From Dolomedes plantarius (Eukaryota; Arthropoda; Arachnida; Araneae; Dolomedidae): 64,000 nt of DNA. Positions 36,941-49,259 of this stretch are shown in pieces. The stretch spans positions 237,132,579-237,196,578 of the forward strand of contig OU015490.1 of assembly GCA_907164885.2 (NCBI GenBank), given 5' to 3'. The position numbers and the translations under genes were made by a program. The notes below the pieces were generated by a model. It ran no database searches and was not told where the DNA came from. It saw only the letters and a list, made by a program, of their open reading frames with translations. Position 1 is the stretch's first letter. Every line of letters begins with the position of its first letter.

Positions 36941-37918
36941 TATAAAAATTCTGCTAATGAGTATTCTCAGTACTTTAATGACAATGTTACTAATATTAAC
37001 TGCCCGAATGATGATATTTCTGTTTATTCCTTACCTCTGGTGTATGTATATTTAAAAGATAATGTTCTAATTTCACTGTTAGATTCTGGCTCGAGTTTGT
37101 CATTGTTTGATTTAAATACATTTAATTCAATGAAATCACAACTTAAATACAGAATAATCTCTAGAGCTGTAACCATTAAAACCCTTAACTCTACTCTACA
37201 ATATTCTGCTTGTGTTGAATTGCCTATCAAATTCTCCAGGAAGTCATTTAAACACACCTTTTTCTTAACAGATCTGTCAACATCTAAATTCAATATCTTA
37301 ATTGGGTATGACTTTCTCAACAAATACAATGTAATACTAGATCATAAACTAAATGCAATTAAAATTAACTCTGAAACCATACCTTTTATTCAAAATTCCT
37401 TTGATAATTCTGTTCATTTCAATTCAACCATCACTGACTCACCTAATCTTAATACTAAGAGTAATCATAATATTGAACCTAATAATAATAATCTGAGAGA
37501 TAATTCTACTAATTTTTGTGATACTGCACCAGAGAACTGTTCTTCCAACTTCAATGACAAAATAAGTATGCATAATGATTTTGCTGATAATGTTGATATC
37601 TCTTCTACTGCACAATGTTTTAATTTATATGCTGATAATGTACTTGTGAATGATAATTTATGTGTGAAAAATGATAAAGGTAATGAAGTTGCATCTAATG
37701 TAGTTATGGTATGTGAAAAAGTTATATTAGAATGTGACGATAGTCAATATGTTAAGGTGAAAACCCTTACTAATTTCAATGAAGCTCTTTTTCTACCAAA
37801 TTCTAAACAATTTATTTGTCATCCTTCATTACATAAATTTGAAAATACTTGTCAGGAACCTATTTTAAATCACTTTATATATTTATTGAAAATAGGGATG
37901 CTAAACAACTTCATTTGA
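36908..37918 (+). pseudogene. pol: Pol part 1: aspartic protease and linker
   Basis: The frame is -1 relative to gag and opens at 36896. An aspartic protease domain lies at about residues 45-140 of the frame counted from ATG 36908. It has the catalytic triad LLDSGSS (DSG at 37082-37090) and the later hydrophobic motif ILIGYDFL (about residues 134-141). An Asn/Asp-rich linker follows. The protease would cut Gag-Pol during particle maturation. The frame fails near 37874, where a T run is one base shorter than in copy A. Downstream RT coding continues in another frame from 37849. Either start by frameshift or a separate ATG two bases after the gag stop is possible; the slippery site favours frameshifting. 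Confidence 0.88.
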
Positions 37919-38682
37919 GTAAAAATTCCATTATAGGAAATATGTGTGATTTTGACCTAATTGACAAACCTCCTATAAATTCTAATGTTGAGAATAATAC
38001 TCCTTCTGACTTTGATTTTTCTTGTAATTCTTTGGAACATGTTGTCAACTTTATTTCTACTACTCCTGAGATTCTGAGTAAGCGAAAAGAAATGCTTTCT
38101 TCATCTGACTTCAAATTAGACCATTTGTCGTGTGACCACAAACAACAGTTATTAAATATTTTGTTAACTAATTATGCTGCCTTTTCTAAGGATTTGTCAA
38201 CCTTAGGGCACACTGATAGAGTTAAACCTCACATTTCCTTAACTCAAAATTTTCCTATTAGGACTCTTCCTTTCCCTATTCCTCAAACCTTACAGCAAAC
38301 TGCTTTGGACCAACTAAACGAAATGCAGAGTGCAGGTATTATTGAACGAGGTAATTGTGAATGGGCATGTCCAATGCTCATGGTTAAGAAAAAATCTCTT
38401 GATTCTTCTGCCCCACCCACCTTTAGGCTTGCATTAGATCTTCGTTTGTTAAATTCAGTCATAAAATCTTCCTCCTATCCCCTCCCTAAAATTTCAACCA
38501 TAATCTCTAATTTGTCAAAATTTAAATACTTCTCCACCCTTGATTTCGGAAACGCCTATTGGCAAATAGATCTTCCTAAAGATCTCCAAAAAATTGTAGC
38601 ATTCACTACTCCGTTTGCGTCATATTTTTCTAAACGTATTCCTTTTGGTCTTAAACAGCGGCAAGTACCTTTCAAAATTTAA
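37849..38682 (+). pseudogene. pol: Pol part 2: N-terminal half of reverse transcriptase
   Basis: This frame carries a connection segment and then RT fingers and palm: a PFPIPQTLQQ segment, then MLMVKKK, FRLALDLRLLN (dNTP-binding region), FSTLDFGNAYWQI (first catalytic aspartate) and FTTPFASYFSKRIPFGLK. It ends shortly after PFGLK because a run of A near 38655 is one base shorter than in copy A. RT copies the element RNA into DNA inside the particle. The N-terminal fragment overlaps part 1 by 70 bases because of the upstream shift. Confidence 0.9.
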
Positions 38683-40973
38683 TAGATAATGTTTTAGAAC
38701 AAGTAAACCTGCCAGGTCTCTTTGCATATCAAGACGATTTAGTTATTGGTGCTAATTCATTTGAGGAATCTCTGTCCAAAATTGCTAAATTGCTTGAAGT
38801 AATTTCAAAATTTAATCTGACTTTATCTCCGCACAAGTGCTCATTTCATAAGACAACGATTGATTTTCTTGGTTTCCATATTAAAGATAATGCTATATTT
38901 CCTATTGATAATAACATCACTAAAATAACTGCTTTTCCTGTGCCTACGTCTAAACGACAAGTAAAACGCTTTTTAGGAGTTTGTGGTTTCTATCGTTCAC
39001 TTATTCCAAATTTTGCTGCGCTTACTCAACCGTTAATTGACGTCACTTCACCTAAGGTTAAATTCATTTGGTCTCCTTATCTGCAAGAATGTTTCAATAA
39101 CCTTCAGTCCATTTTCTTTTCCAAACCCTTTGTCAAACTACCCATGTGGGATCAGAATTTTTATTTGAACACTGATGCATCAAATTTGGCAATTTCTGGT
39201 ATTTTGATGCAGAAGTTTGATGATAAGTTATTACCTATTTCATATTTTAGTAAATCTCTTACAAAAGGTCAGAAAAATTATTCCACTCTCAAGAAAGAAT
39301 TATTTGCACTTTATATGTCCATCATTGCATTTAAGTATTACTTATACAACAGAACTTTTACAGTGTTAACTGATAGCAAACCTCTCATCAACTATAAGCA
39401 TACTTCTTCTCCTACTGATATTGTTACTAGATGGTTACTCGAAATGAGTGAATATTCCATCATTTATGAACATATCCCTGGTAAACTTAATGTTTTGGCA
39501 GACTATTTTTCTCGCCTCACTTGTGACCCTCCTTCTCAAAATTTAGCCACTAATCCTGAAATTATTAATAGTGAGGATGTTCTTCCTATAACTACTGTTA
39601 ATGCTTTAACTACTGACCCTATTCAAAATCATCCAGCAATTCCCATCACTAATGACCCTCCTATGGATATCTCCATATCCACGTTTTTGGCAGAACAGAG
39701 TCGGGATTCAAAATTGATCAAAATTATTAATTATCTAAATCAACCCAACTCTGCTAAGTCTTCTAAATTCACCGATTATTATATTCATGATGATTCTAAA
39801 TTATTATGCTGGGATAAAACTAATATCAATACTAATTCTCATATTATTGTTGTTCCTCACTCTTTAAAATTTAAAGTTCTTAAAATTTGTCATGTGTCTC
39901 ATTTTGGCATAGAAAAGACATATGATTTTGTAAAAGCTCGTTACTTTTGGCAAGGTATGTATGTTGATACAGTGAATTTTGTAAAATCTTGTCACCTTTG
40001 TTCTCTTAATAAGCCTCACACCATTGTATCAGCACCTTTTCAGGCTAATCCCATTCCCACTTTACCTAACGAGGCTGTGTCTATGGATATTCTTGGCCCT
40101 TTTAAAAATAATGCTTATGTTTTGACCATAATTGATCTTTTCTCGAGGCATTTAGAGCTTTTTCCTCTTGTCAAAATTACAACGGAGGCAGTCACTGAGT
40201 GTTTATTAAGTTATGTTTGTAAATTTGGTAGACCTTCTTTAATCTTAACAGATCTTGGTACTCAATTTACATCTGAAATTTTCTCTTCCTTTACTAAAAC
40301 TATTGGGATTAAATTAAACCATACCACTGTGGGTAACCCTAAGGCGAATGCTATTTGTGAAAGAACTAATCTTTCTGCAAAATCTACAATTAATTGTCTT
40401 CTACAGCAAGGTGTTCCTTTTAAACATGCTGTACTTCTTCATCAACATTTGTACAATGGTTCACACCATTCTTCGACTAATTATTCTCCGTTTTTGTTGC
40501 ATTTTGGTCGAGAAGTTGCACTGATCTTTGATAATTTCTGTTACAAAAAATCTGTCGAACAGCTCGACAAACCTCAATATTTAAACAATTTGTTCAAAAA
40601 TATGCTTCAGGTACAACAAACGGTTTATCAAAATTTAACTGATAAACGTGTAATTCAAAATAACAAACAACTTCAACATGCTAAGTTACGTGTACTTTCT
40701 CCAGGAAATATTGTGTATGTGAAATCTAAAGACAGGTTCAATAAGAAATTCACTGGTCCATATGAAGTTATTAAACGCCACTCTGTAGTTACTTATTCGA
40801 TAAGACTACTCTCAAATCCTTTGGCTCCTCTTACTAAAATTCATATTGATCGTCTCCATTTTGCTCCTGCTAGAAAAGCTCACTTAAATGAATCTTCTTC
40901 TGCTCCTTTAATGTTTAAAGTTTCTCCTCCTCAGCAAAATAGGTATTTCTTGAGGTCTACAGTTTTACAGTGA
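38683..40973 (+). pseudogene. pol: Pol part 3: RT C-terminal half, RNase H, integrase
   Basis: The frame carries the RT catalytic YQDD (38727-38738) and thumb. RNase H follows, with D (LNTDAS, about 39170), E (KKELFAL) and D (LTDSKPL), then LEMSEYSIIYEHIPGKLN. Integrase has an HHCC finger (HVSHFGIEKT to CHLCSLNK) and a DDE core at D 40086, D 40251 and E 40359 (35 residues between the last two). The GPY/F module KKFTGPYEV lies near 40750. All RNase H and integrase catalytic residues are present. No chromodomain follows. The long open frame of 728 codons shows little decay apart from the upstream breaks. The stop is TGA at 40971-40973. Confidence 0.93.
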
Positions 40974-43600
40974 TTTTTTTTTGGTTGTGTGTTAGGAGAG
41001 CTCCCTAATATCACTTCTTTCTTTCCTTCCAATGCTGGCGTTGTGTAGGATATTTTTTTTTTCCCCACTGTAATTTTGTTTCTTTGAGTATATTCCTTTT
41101 TGCCAACATTATTCAAAATTCTAAAATTGTACTGCTCTCTGAATGTTTACAATTGTTTCTTAATAATGTAAGCTTCTATTAACTAGTTCCAACACTTAAT
41201 GTTGAGTTACTTGATATGGAAAACCTTAATATGGTCAACTAATGTTAAATTAAGTTTAATGCTTCAATTGTTCTAAAGAAAGATTAATTTTCCTTCTGTT
41301 CCTTTCATACCTGTCAAATTCTTGCTTCATCAACATATGATTTCAAGGTTATAAGTTGTAACTTAGGTATAATTTTGTTATGAAATACTTCAACAGAGAT
41401 AATTCTCTAATGTAATCAACTTCATAGTGATATTATCACTTATTAGTGTAATATGTTGCACATTTTGCTTCATCCATTGGTTTACTTTTATCAATGTTAT
41501 AATTTTTGTTTTGCTTAGATATTTTGTTGATTTGATGTTTGTATTTGGTTGTTATAATGCAACGATGGCTGAAAATATTGGTATAAGGCATTAGCATTAG
41601 CATTAGCAAATAACAACTGTATTAGTATAATTTAGCAAATAACATCTGTATTACTATGGTATTGACATATTTTTTTATTACTCTTCACTGAAAAATATTT
41701 TTTTTGCCTTGACACAAATTTCTTTTGGTATTACCTGAGAATGTTATCAGTCACTCATTCAATTGGTAAGATTATGCTTGTACATATTACATGGTGTATA
41801 TTAATGGTATTGAAAAGTCAGTATCTTCTATTTAAGCTTGTTGAAAAAACAAGGTATCAATGTAAACAAATGATAGGAACCAAATGTTTCCATATCAACT
41901 CTATGGACATTCATGTATTTTAATATATCCTATCAAGATCTTTCTTTCCTATATTTTGTTGTGTTTAAATATTACAAGCAAACTTTATTGTGTATTTATG
42001 TGTAAAATCCCTAATACTTAACTGAACTATATTTTATGTGTTATATTTTTTTTGTTATGTTTTATACCTCACTTTGTCAATTTTTGACAAGTTATCTTAT
42101 ACCGACTATGACTATCCTATACTTCATGTTCACTACTACCTTCCCCTTTTTTTTTTTTTGAGTGCAGTTAGTTCCATAGCCCTAAATTTTTTTGCAATGT
42201 AGTGAGATGTACGCTAGTTCTGCAAACCACTTTCATTTTTATTTTTCTATTATTTTTACTTTTCAGTTTTCCCCTAGTGTAATATTACTACTTTGTTGTT
42301 TTCTATTTTTTTTGTAAAATTAAATTTCCATGCGCAAGATAGAAGTCACCAACCTTATTGGGACAGTATCATATACTTTCTTTTGGCCAAGGAATTTTAT
42401 GTGATTCAAGCTCTGTCTTGGTGTAGGATGATCTTTTGATCAAGTTTAATTTTATTTTTAACCCTTCACTTGAAGTTAGGAATTTACTTAAGGCTAGGTG
42501 TCCTAGTCATTCTTCCTTTTGCACAGCTTTCCCCCTTGAGTGGAGTCTGTCTTGGTGCATATATTTTGTTAGGTTTCAGGTGTCATAATCCTTCGCGGAA
42601 ACATTACTGATCCTAATTTACCTAATTTTGACTTTTTTATTGTTTGTACCCAACTGGTCACTTATAAACTTTGACAGTTTGTGGTTACATTCTTATGCAT
42701 TCACTTTTCATTTTTTAGCTCACACTTAAAGCATGTACATGTGCATAAACAAGATAAGGTTTATGTTTTTTATTATATTATTAGCTATGAGCATTTTGGC
42801 CATATAGCATACTTTGTTGAGTGACATATTTTTTTTCCTTCCCCTTGTGGATTTTTTTATATATTACTAATTAAGTAACTGTCAAGATTCGAATTCCCAT
42901 ACCTCTGGTAGGTTAAGTTGCCGCAACAGACTTCTTAGAATCATCGTCTATGTTCGTGGGAATTCTTGTTAGTATTGTTACGACAATTATGTTTGTTTAG
43001 TTCACTCTGTGTGTAGCAATTTTGATGCATATTAATAGATATGACATCTTATATATTTTTTTTGAATGCAAATGGATATTACTTCCAATTTTTTAGTATG
43101 AATATATGATATTCTACATTGAATATTAATAAAATAACATCCAATATTTTGATTATTAGTGGATATGAGATCCAATCTTCTTCAATTAGATATATTGAAC
43201 TCATCATTCTTTGGTAAGACCAAATTAACTTACCTTCTTGAAATGATATGAAATTTCAAGTGTTTAATTTATTTTGTTGACTATGATATGCAACTATAAG
43301 TTTAATTAGTACAAATGTACATAAAAATTTTAAGGTACTGTGTTACGCCATTTTTTTTTTTTTGTCAAGCATTAATCACTACTATTTTTGTAAAATTCAC
43401 CATGCTTGTATGAATTACTATCTTTGTATTGATACTACATTATAATATCCTTATATATTACTTTTTCCCTTTGTATTCACTATATGTATTTTATATGAAA
43501 TTTTGTTTTGAGATCAATGTGTCTCACGTATTATGTATGCTATTGGTTTTTCCACACATTAATATGTGGTGATTTGTAAATTTTTTTTTCATCTCTGGAC
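40974..43600 (+). other. Long non-coding stretch between pol and 3' LTR
   Basis: This stretch is 2.6 kb without env, signal peptide, zinc finger or a frame longer than about 60 codons. It carries short tandem words (CATTAGCATTAGC and AATAACA-TGTATTA near 41590-41660) and many T runs. Its counterpart in copy A is equally non-coding. It may be a decayed third gene or a structural UTR; I cannot tell which. Confidence 0.75.
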
Positions 43601-43609
43601 AGGGGAGAG
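43601..43609 (+). other. Polypurine tract
   Basis: AGGGGAGAG lies just before the 3' LTR (three bases away) and is the expected primer for plus-strand DNA synthesis. Confidence 0.75.
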
Positions 43610-43612
43610 TTC

Positions 43613-45235
43613 TGTAACGAGGAATTCGTTACAGGTTCCTTTATTTTAATTTAATTTAATTTAATTTGTGTAGTTCTCTTAAACTTTAAATTATAACTTT
43701 AATTTTAATCTTAAATCTGCTAGTTATGTTTCCTTACCTTATCTGATAGTAATTTATTTTTTTCCCAGGCTCTTAGTCATGGGAGGTCTCTGTAACCTTT
43801 AAGTCCGTTCGGTCGGTAATTGAGAATAGCCTATCTTCTAACATCTGGCAGTGCAATTTGCCGTCTTATATTCTTTAAGTTTTTGTCAGCTAGATCCCCT
43901 AATTGCTACCCTCGTGTCCACGAAATAAGATGTCTTTTCTTCCCTGTTTCCGTGTTTTTGTTAACAGCATTGATGGGTCTTTTTAATGCTAAAGGCTCCA
44001 GTTTCCCTTTTCCGCGCCTGCGGCGAACGTAATTTATTACGAGTATCTTGCATGGGAAACAGTTTTTCTCTGAACAGGCGTTTGGGCTTCGCGCTGCTTG
44101 ACCAGCTCCTCTGATTGGTTAAGCTCAGCCAGTCTCGGCCAATGAAACTCCAAAAAGGGTTCTTCTGGCATTTTCTTCTGGCAAGAGGAATGTGGTACTT
44201 AAGGTATCCAGTTTTGGCGATGCTTCGCGTATTTTATTTTATGGACACAAGGTGTTGGCAATGTGTTGAGGCGCTGTTAAGGTTGTCTTTCTCCTCTCCC
44301 TTCTGCACGCCTTGGCGAGATTGGTTGTACGGCAACCTTTCTCTCCTTGCGTTGTCCAGGGCTGAAAAAAAAAGAGATGCGATGCAGAGATTTAGAATTG
44401 CTTGGTAGATAAAAACTTGCTCTAAGAGACCCTGAGCCGGGCTTTCGGTCCTTTTTGGTTTGGCCGTGGCTTGGTGAGGGGGATGTATTTTTTATTGTCG
44501 AATAGTGAGTACGAGTGTATTCTATTGATCTGATATTTGTGTATATACTTTAAAAAGGAAATTCCTTCAATACTATTATTTTTTTTTGATGATCTTCTAA
44601 TAAGTGGTCGTGTAGACCTGAAGCTCTTTTCTAGTATGTAGTATTACGTTTATTTGTTCCTGTTATAATTCAGTAGTCAAGATATACATTGCATCTTTTT
44701 ATCAAGAAGAATAAAAACTTATTTTTTCTACCAACAAGTCGTTTTTGAAGAAGTTTTCTTCCTCAGTATTTATTTTTTTATAAAGAGTAGTTGTGAGCAG
44801 CTTCCAAACCTGTGATAATTCAATCCTGCGGCACAATGATCTTCAACGTTTGTTTCCCCAGCAAATCTTGTACTTCCACTATGCAAAATCTTCCGGTTGA
44901 ACTTGCGTCTTAATGCTCCGGCCTGCCTTGACGAACTGTCATTTCTACATCTTAACGATAGACAAATCTTCATTCTTTTATAGAACTTTCGTGCTGTGAA
45001 CATTTCTGGTGTACTTCATCTTTCACTCAACAGAACAAAGGTCCTTCGAGGTAAAAACATTTGACTCTACCAAAATAGTGACCATACACAATAGTGACCG
45101 TATACAATTAGTGATTGTACCAAAAAAAAAAGTACAACTGTACAGAAATTCACTTCAATAGTACAGAAATGGTACCGTCGTCAAAAAATTCCATTTGTAC
45201 AGAAATGGTTCCTCCTCCTTCAATTTCATATTACA
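43613..45235 (+). repeat. 3' LTR of copy B
   Basis: This LTR is identical in arrangement to 33946-35571. Differences seen by eye include one substitution near 43732, a three-base region near 44152 (TTAAAA changed), one near 45227, and several one-base run-length changes. Short open frames inside the LTRs are not interpreted as genes. Confidence 0.95.
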
Positions 45236-45240
45236 ATGAT
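45236..45240. repeat. Target-site duplication, right (ATGAT)
   Basis: This is an exact match to 33941-33945. Confidence 0.92.
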
Positions 45241-47080
45241 ACAATAAGGAATTATATGACAGGAAATTTAAAGTTAAGGCTTATATACTACCATCCCATT
45301 TTAAAAATTAACAACGGATTTTTGTTTAATTATTTCAGGACCATAATTTCCGGACAATTATTTACAACCGATTATGTGCCTGTTCACTTGTTTACCCTGT
45401 ACCAAACAGTTAAATGTCTTTCGATTTTGTAATTAACAGCGTTTATCTTTCACTCAAAAAAAAATATAACTAGATACTAAATACATTCATGATGAGCAAT
45501 TTTAGATTTTCCAAATATCCCAATGAGAGTTAGGAATTTTTTTTCGAAGTAAAAAAAAAATTAATCAGGTTCAAAAGTTACAACTCAAGCTGTCATATCG
45601 TAAGTCAATATAAACCGTTTTAAAGTGGGATTACAGTATCATGTGTTAAACACCTCTGTTAAACATTTATGGAAGGCTTTGTCAATTGAAACAGTGAAAT
45701 ATGGGAATGTTTTGTCGGAGTTTGCTGTAACTGGAGAGATTAAAAAAGATTGAATTGCCTGTTATCCGAATTTTTGAGGACGTTTAGTAAAAATGAGACT
45801 TATTTCTACTCTTCCGGTGGCAACTAAATCTCTAGAAGAGATTTTATAAATATTTAAAGAGGAGTAAATTTGTTTTGAAACAATATTTCATTAATAAGCT
45901 AACATCTGCTTTAACTTCAAATCTTTTACTTACAATGCCAAAAAGGTTTTACTTGCAGTGCCAGAAGACATTCCTAGTTTCGATGAATGAATCTTTGAGT
46001 CGGCGGATTTTCTTTTAGGATCGAAGACTTAACATCTTCATACTTACCTGCGTCCAAACAGTCTTAGTATGAGGTTTCGGGGTCTTTTTTTAATTTATTC
46101 TTTGTTAGAGTTTTTCCTTTCAAATTTAATATATTATAAATACCTTTTTTTTAAATGCCATAACCGCGATTTTATCGCTTTATAATTTGTTGATAGGAAT
46201 ATGTCTCCTCGGAAAGCACAATTACGTAACCTTCGAGCGATCTATCAATTTTAGGAGCCATTTTCAAAATAAATATTTTATTTTACATTCCAATCAAAAC
46301 AAAACAGTTGTAGACGATTATTCTGAAGTTGCCAAATTTTTATTTCAAAATCTAAACGCCCAAAATAAATTACAAAATCGTTTCCATAAAGTGCAAATGA
46401 CCTTCTGTAATTAATTTGTTAATTAAACATGGGATTCTCTTGATCATTAAGTTATGACATAACGATAATTTCACGCTAGTGGCACCATGTGTTATAAACA
46501 ATGAAAAATAGCTTGGAAGTACATTTTCAGAAATATAATTTTTATCCAGCAATCCCAGGAACAAAGATGCAGATCATACGTTAAGACAAAAGATTCGCAT
46601 CAAGAAATACAATAATTTTTAAACTATAATCAACGGATTATAAAAAGGAAATTACAGTACAATTATTTATTCAATTCTCCCAGCTTAATGCTTTGCATAT
46701 CAATATAATTTTTATATTATTCAAAGAGGAAAATACTTTATACAATCAGTAACTTGGTGCAAATGATTGTAAATAAAGAATACATAAATTAACAATTATA
46801 AATGTGTATTTGTTTGAACAATACATATTCGAGGTTTAAAAACACTGATTTTCAAGAATATTTATTATTTGAAACATAATCAGTTTGTAAAATAGTCTAA
46901 AATAAAAATCAAATTAATTCACAATTATAAATGTGAATCCGCATATATAAAATATTCATAAAGACAAATACAGTCTATGGTTAAAGAAAGTTCTGGTTAA
47001 TTATTTATTTATATTGCCTGAAAAATTAAACATCATAGCTACAAAATCTTAAAATCAATACACCAAATTATATATATATA
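45241..47080. other. Unrecognised AT-rich DNA
   Basis: This is the original right flank of copy B. The small frames (46187-46414 and others) show no family motif. A short TA tract at 47069-47080 borders the next element. Confidence 0.45.
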
Positions 47081-48373
47081 CAGAGGCTGTTCGCACATTT
47101 TTTAGACGATTTTGGTAAGCGGTAATAAAAAATCGTTTGCTGCAAAAGAAATAATTGCAATTGTACTATGTTTTTAAAAGTCAAAATTATCGTCTGCGGC
47201 TTGAAAGTTTTGTTTTTATTCAAAAAGGCGTTTTTAACAAACCAGTGGTTCATTTATGTTCTTTCCGAAGAGAAATATGCATACTCCGTTATCCAAAAAC
47301 GATGTGAGATTCATGGTTTTGTGATATCTAAAGCGTCGATAGGTAATATCGTCAACAAGAAAGGAAAAAAAAACGTCAAATTGGAGCCTCAAGTGGGACA
47401 AAAATTCCAAACAAGTATCCAAGGAAAAAACGGACATCTTCGACTATTGCAAAGGTACGTTGTTTAATGTTAAAAGAAAATCCCCCTAGTCAAAGGACAG
47501 TTGCAAAATAATTAAAATGCTCGGTGTCCACTGTAAACAAAATGATAAACGTTGATTTAAATCTTAAGAAAGCGAAAAAACTCAATGTGCATCGTCTTCT
47601 TCCAAATCATATCGCTGAACGCAGGACACGTTGCAGAATTCTATATGAGAAACACTTATCCAAAGAGAAATGGAAAACAATTGTCACAATAGATGAATCA
47701 TGGGTGTATTTAAATGATTGCAACAAAAAAAGAGCCATTTATTATCATAAAAGGGGAGAAAAAAAATTAAGTACATGGTTTAAAGAATGGAAAGAAAGTT
47801 TTTCTAAGGGATTCATGATTGTTGCTGGTTTTTCTTATAATGGCAAGTTAAAAATAAAGAGAGTGGGAAAAAATGTCAAGATTAACTCCAAATACTATCA
47901 GGAACATATTTTATCGCCAATTTTTCTGAATGAAATACCATCGCTTTACCCACAGTGCCATCAATCTGTGAGACTCCATCAGGACAAAGCTAGCAGTCAC
48001 ACATCAAAATCCACTGTAAATTTCCTAAAAGAAATGGAACAAAAAACTGGTATCAAGGCCATACCCTTCACAGATATCCCTACTAAATCTCCCGATGTAT
48101 CACCTATGGATTTTTGTGATTTCGGACTTTTAAAATCTGCATTATCCAAACGTCGTCCCAAAACCCTTACAGGACTCTGGAAAGCTGTTCAGGAGGAATG
48201 GGATAGAATACCTCTTCTGACATTTCAAAAGGCATTATTATCCTGGAAATTGCGGTGTCGAAAGATAGTTCAGAATAAGGGATGTCAAATAGAACATTTA
48301 AAACACAAGAATTTTATGTAATTTAGTTTTGTGAATACAATATACATCGTCTAAAAAATGTGTGAACAGCCTT

Positions 48374-48375
<2 letters not shown>
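47081..48375 (+). mobile_element. Full-length Tc1/mariner element of DD41D type
   Basis: Inverted ends of 30 bp (CAGAGGCTGTTCGCACATTT and its partner, 28 of 30 matching) with TA at both borders define a 1295-bp element. The length is typical for mariner. It carries one transposase gene with a late frame of 265 codons intact and an N-terminal part out of frame. The right end runs straight into an (AT)n tract. Confidence 0.9.
47190..48321 (+). pseudogene. DD41D transposase, nearly intact
   Basis: The helix-turn-helix region spans about 47220-47560 (RTVAK, then LKCSVSTVNKMIN). It is interrupted by one frame change around 47410-47430 and one TAA inside the second helix-turn-helix at about 47506. 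From 47524 the catalytic domain is open to the stop at 48319-48321. It has TIDESWVYL (D1), RLHQDKASSHTS (D2), and SPDVSPMDF (D3) 41 residues after D2. Classical mariner has 34 and Tc1 has 34 with E. The spacing fits the rosa/VISITOR-like DD41D group known from arthropods. With only two lesions it was active recently in evolutionary terms. Confidence 0.85.

Positions 48376-48445
<70 letters not shown>
48376..48445. repeat. (AT)n tract
   Basis: This is a pure TA tract between the DD41D element and the fold-back element. Its continuation after the latter is at 48625-48700. Confidence 0.9.
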
Positions 48446-48447
<2 letters not shown>

Positions 48448-48622
48448 GGGTGGCCATAATTAAACTGACAGTGCTCACAGTGTTCTGTAGCGCGATCTAT
48501 TTTCCTTCCGGAATCCTTCGTCCCCCGTCTTGTTTAATCTTCCTACAAAATGTGCCGTGATTCTCGAAAATAGATCGCGCTACAGAACACTGTGAGCACT
48601 GTCAGTTTAATTATGGCCACCC

Positions 48623-48624
<2 letters not shown>
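48446..48624. mobile_element. Fold-back MITE with perfect 59-bp inverted repeats
   Basis: The arms 48446-48504 and 48566-48624 are exact reverse complements (beginning CCGGGTGGCCATAATTAAAC), with a 61-bp spacer. TA flanks both ends inside the microsatellite. Ends of the CCGGGTGGCCATAAT type are known from mariner-like elements. A diverged fragment (TAGCGCAATCTATTTGCGAG) follows at 48707. There is no coding capacity. Perfect arms suggest a very recent origin or gene conversion between arms. Confidence 0.88.
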
Positions 48625-48700
<76 letters not shown>

Positions 48701-48705
<5 letters not shown>

Positions 48706-49214
48706 GTAGCGCAATCTATTTGCGAGAATGACACCAAGTTTTTTAGTCTATAGTGGACACGTATACGAACATTGCCTTTTATATATATATCTAGAAAACA
48801 AAAGTAATTTCTATCTGAAGTAATCTAGCTAATGGTTACGTAGAGAAACTGGATTCTTTTATGCTCTGTATACTTTTGCTATCTCCCACCCTGACTGTTA
48901 AAATATTGTCAACTATAGGAAATTGGCCTGTTAGCAAATAATCAGAGCAGAATTGACATGCAATATTAGCAGAGAAAAATCAAATGTTAACTAACAGCAA
49001 TACCGAAATATCTCAATTCAAAGATTTCTCCTTAAGATTGGCAGGTTTTCTTCTGAATCTGAGAGATGATTAACAAATACGCATTTCAAGATAAATAAAC
49101 AAGCATATTTTATTAATTAATTTTACGAAATAAAATGTACTGAAAGGAAATATAAGTGTTGCATATTTAACAAGATCTGTATATTTAGTATTTTTTACAA
49201 GTATTTTTTTTAAG

Positions 49215-49259
<45 letters not shown>

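Larger units (their letters stand above)
33946..45235 (+). mobile_element. Ty3/gypsy LTR retrotransposon, copy B, full length (11290 bp)
   Basis: This is a complete element. It has a 1626-bp 5' LTR, a primer binding site, gag, pol in the -1 frame, a 2.6-kb non-coding stretch, a polypurine tract and a 1623-bp 3' LTR, flanked by ATGAT on both sides. The pol order is protease-RT-RNase H-integrase, which separates Ty3/gypsy from Ty1/copia. No env is present. The two LTRs differ by only a few substitutions and some run-length changes, so insertion was recent. Pol is interrupted by single-base length changes, so this copy is not autonomous as written. Copy A lies 25 kb away in opposite orientation. 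Confidence 0.97.

Noticed and set aside
40974..43612. Possible env gene in the gypsy element
   Set aside because: No long frame, signal peptide, cleavage site or membrane anchor in either copy.
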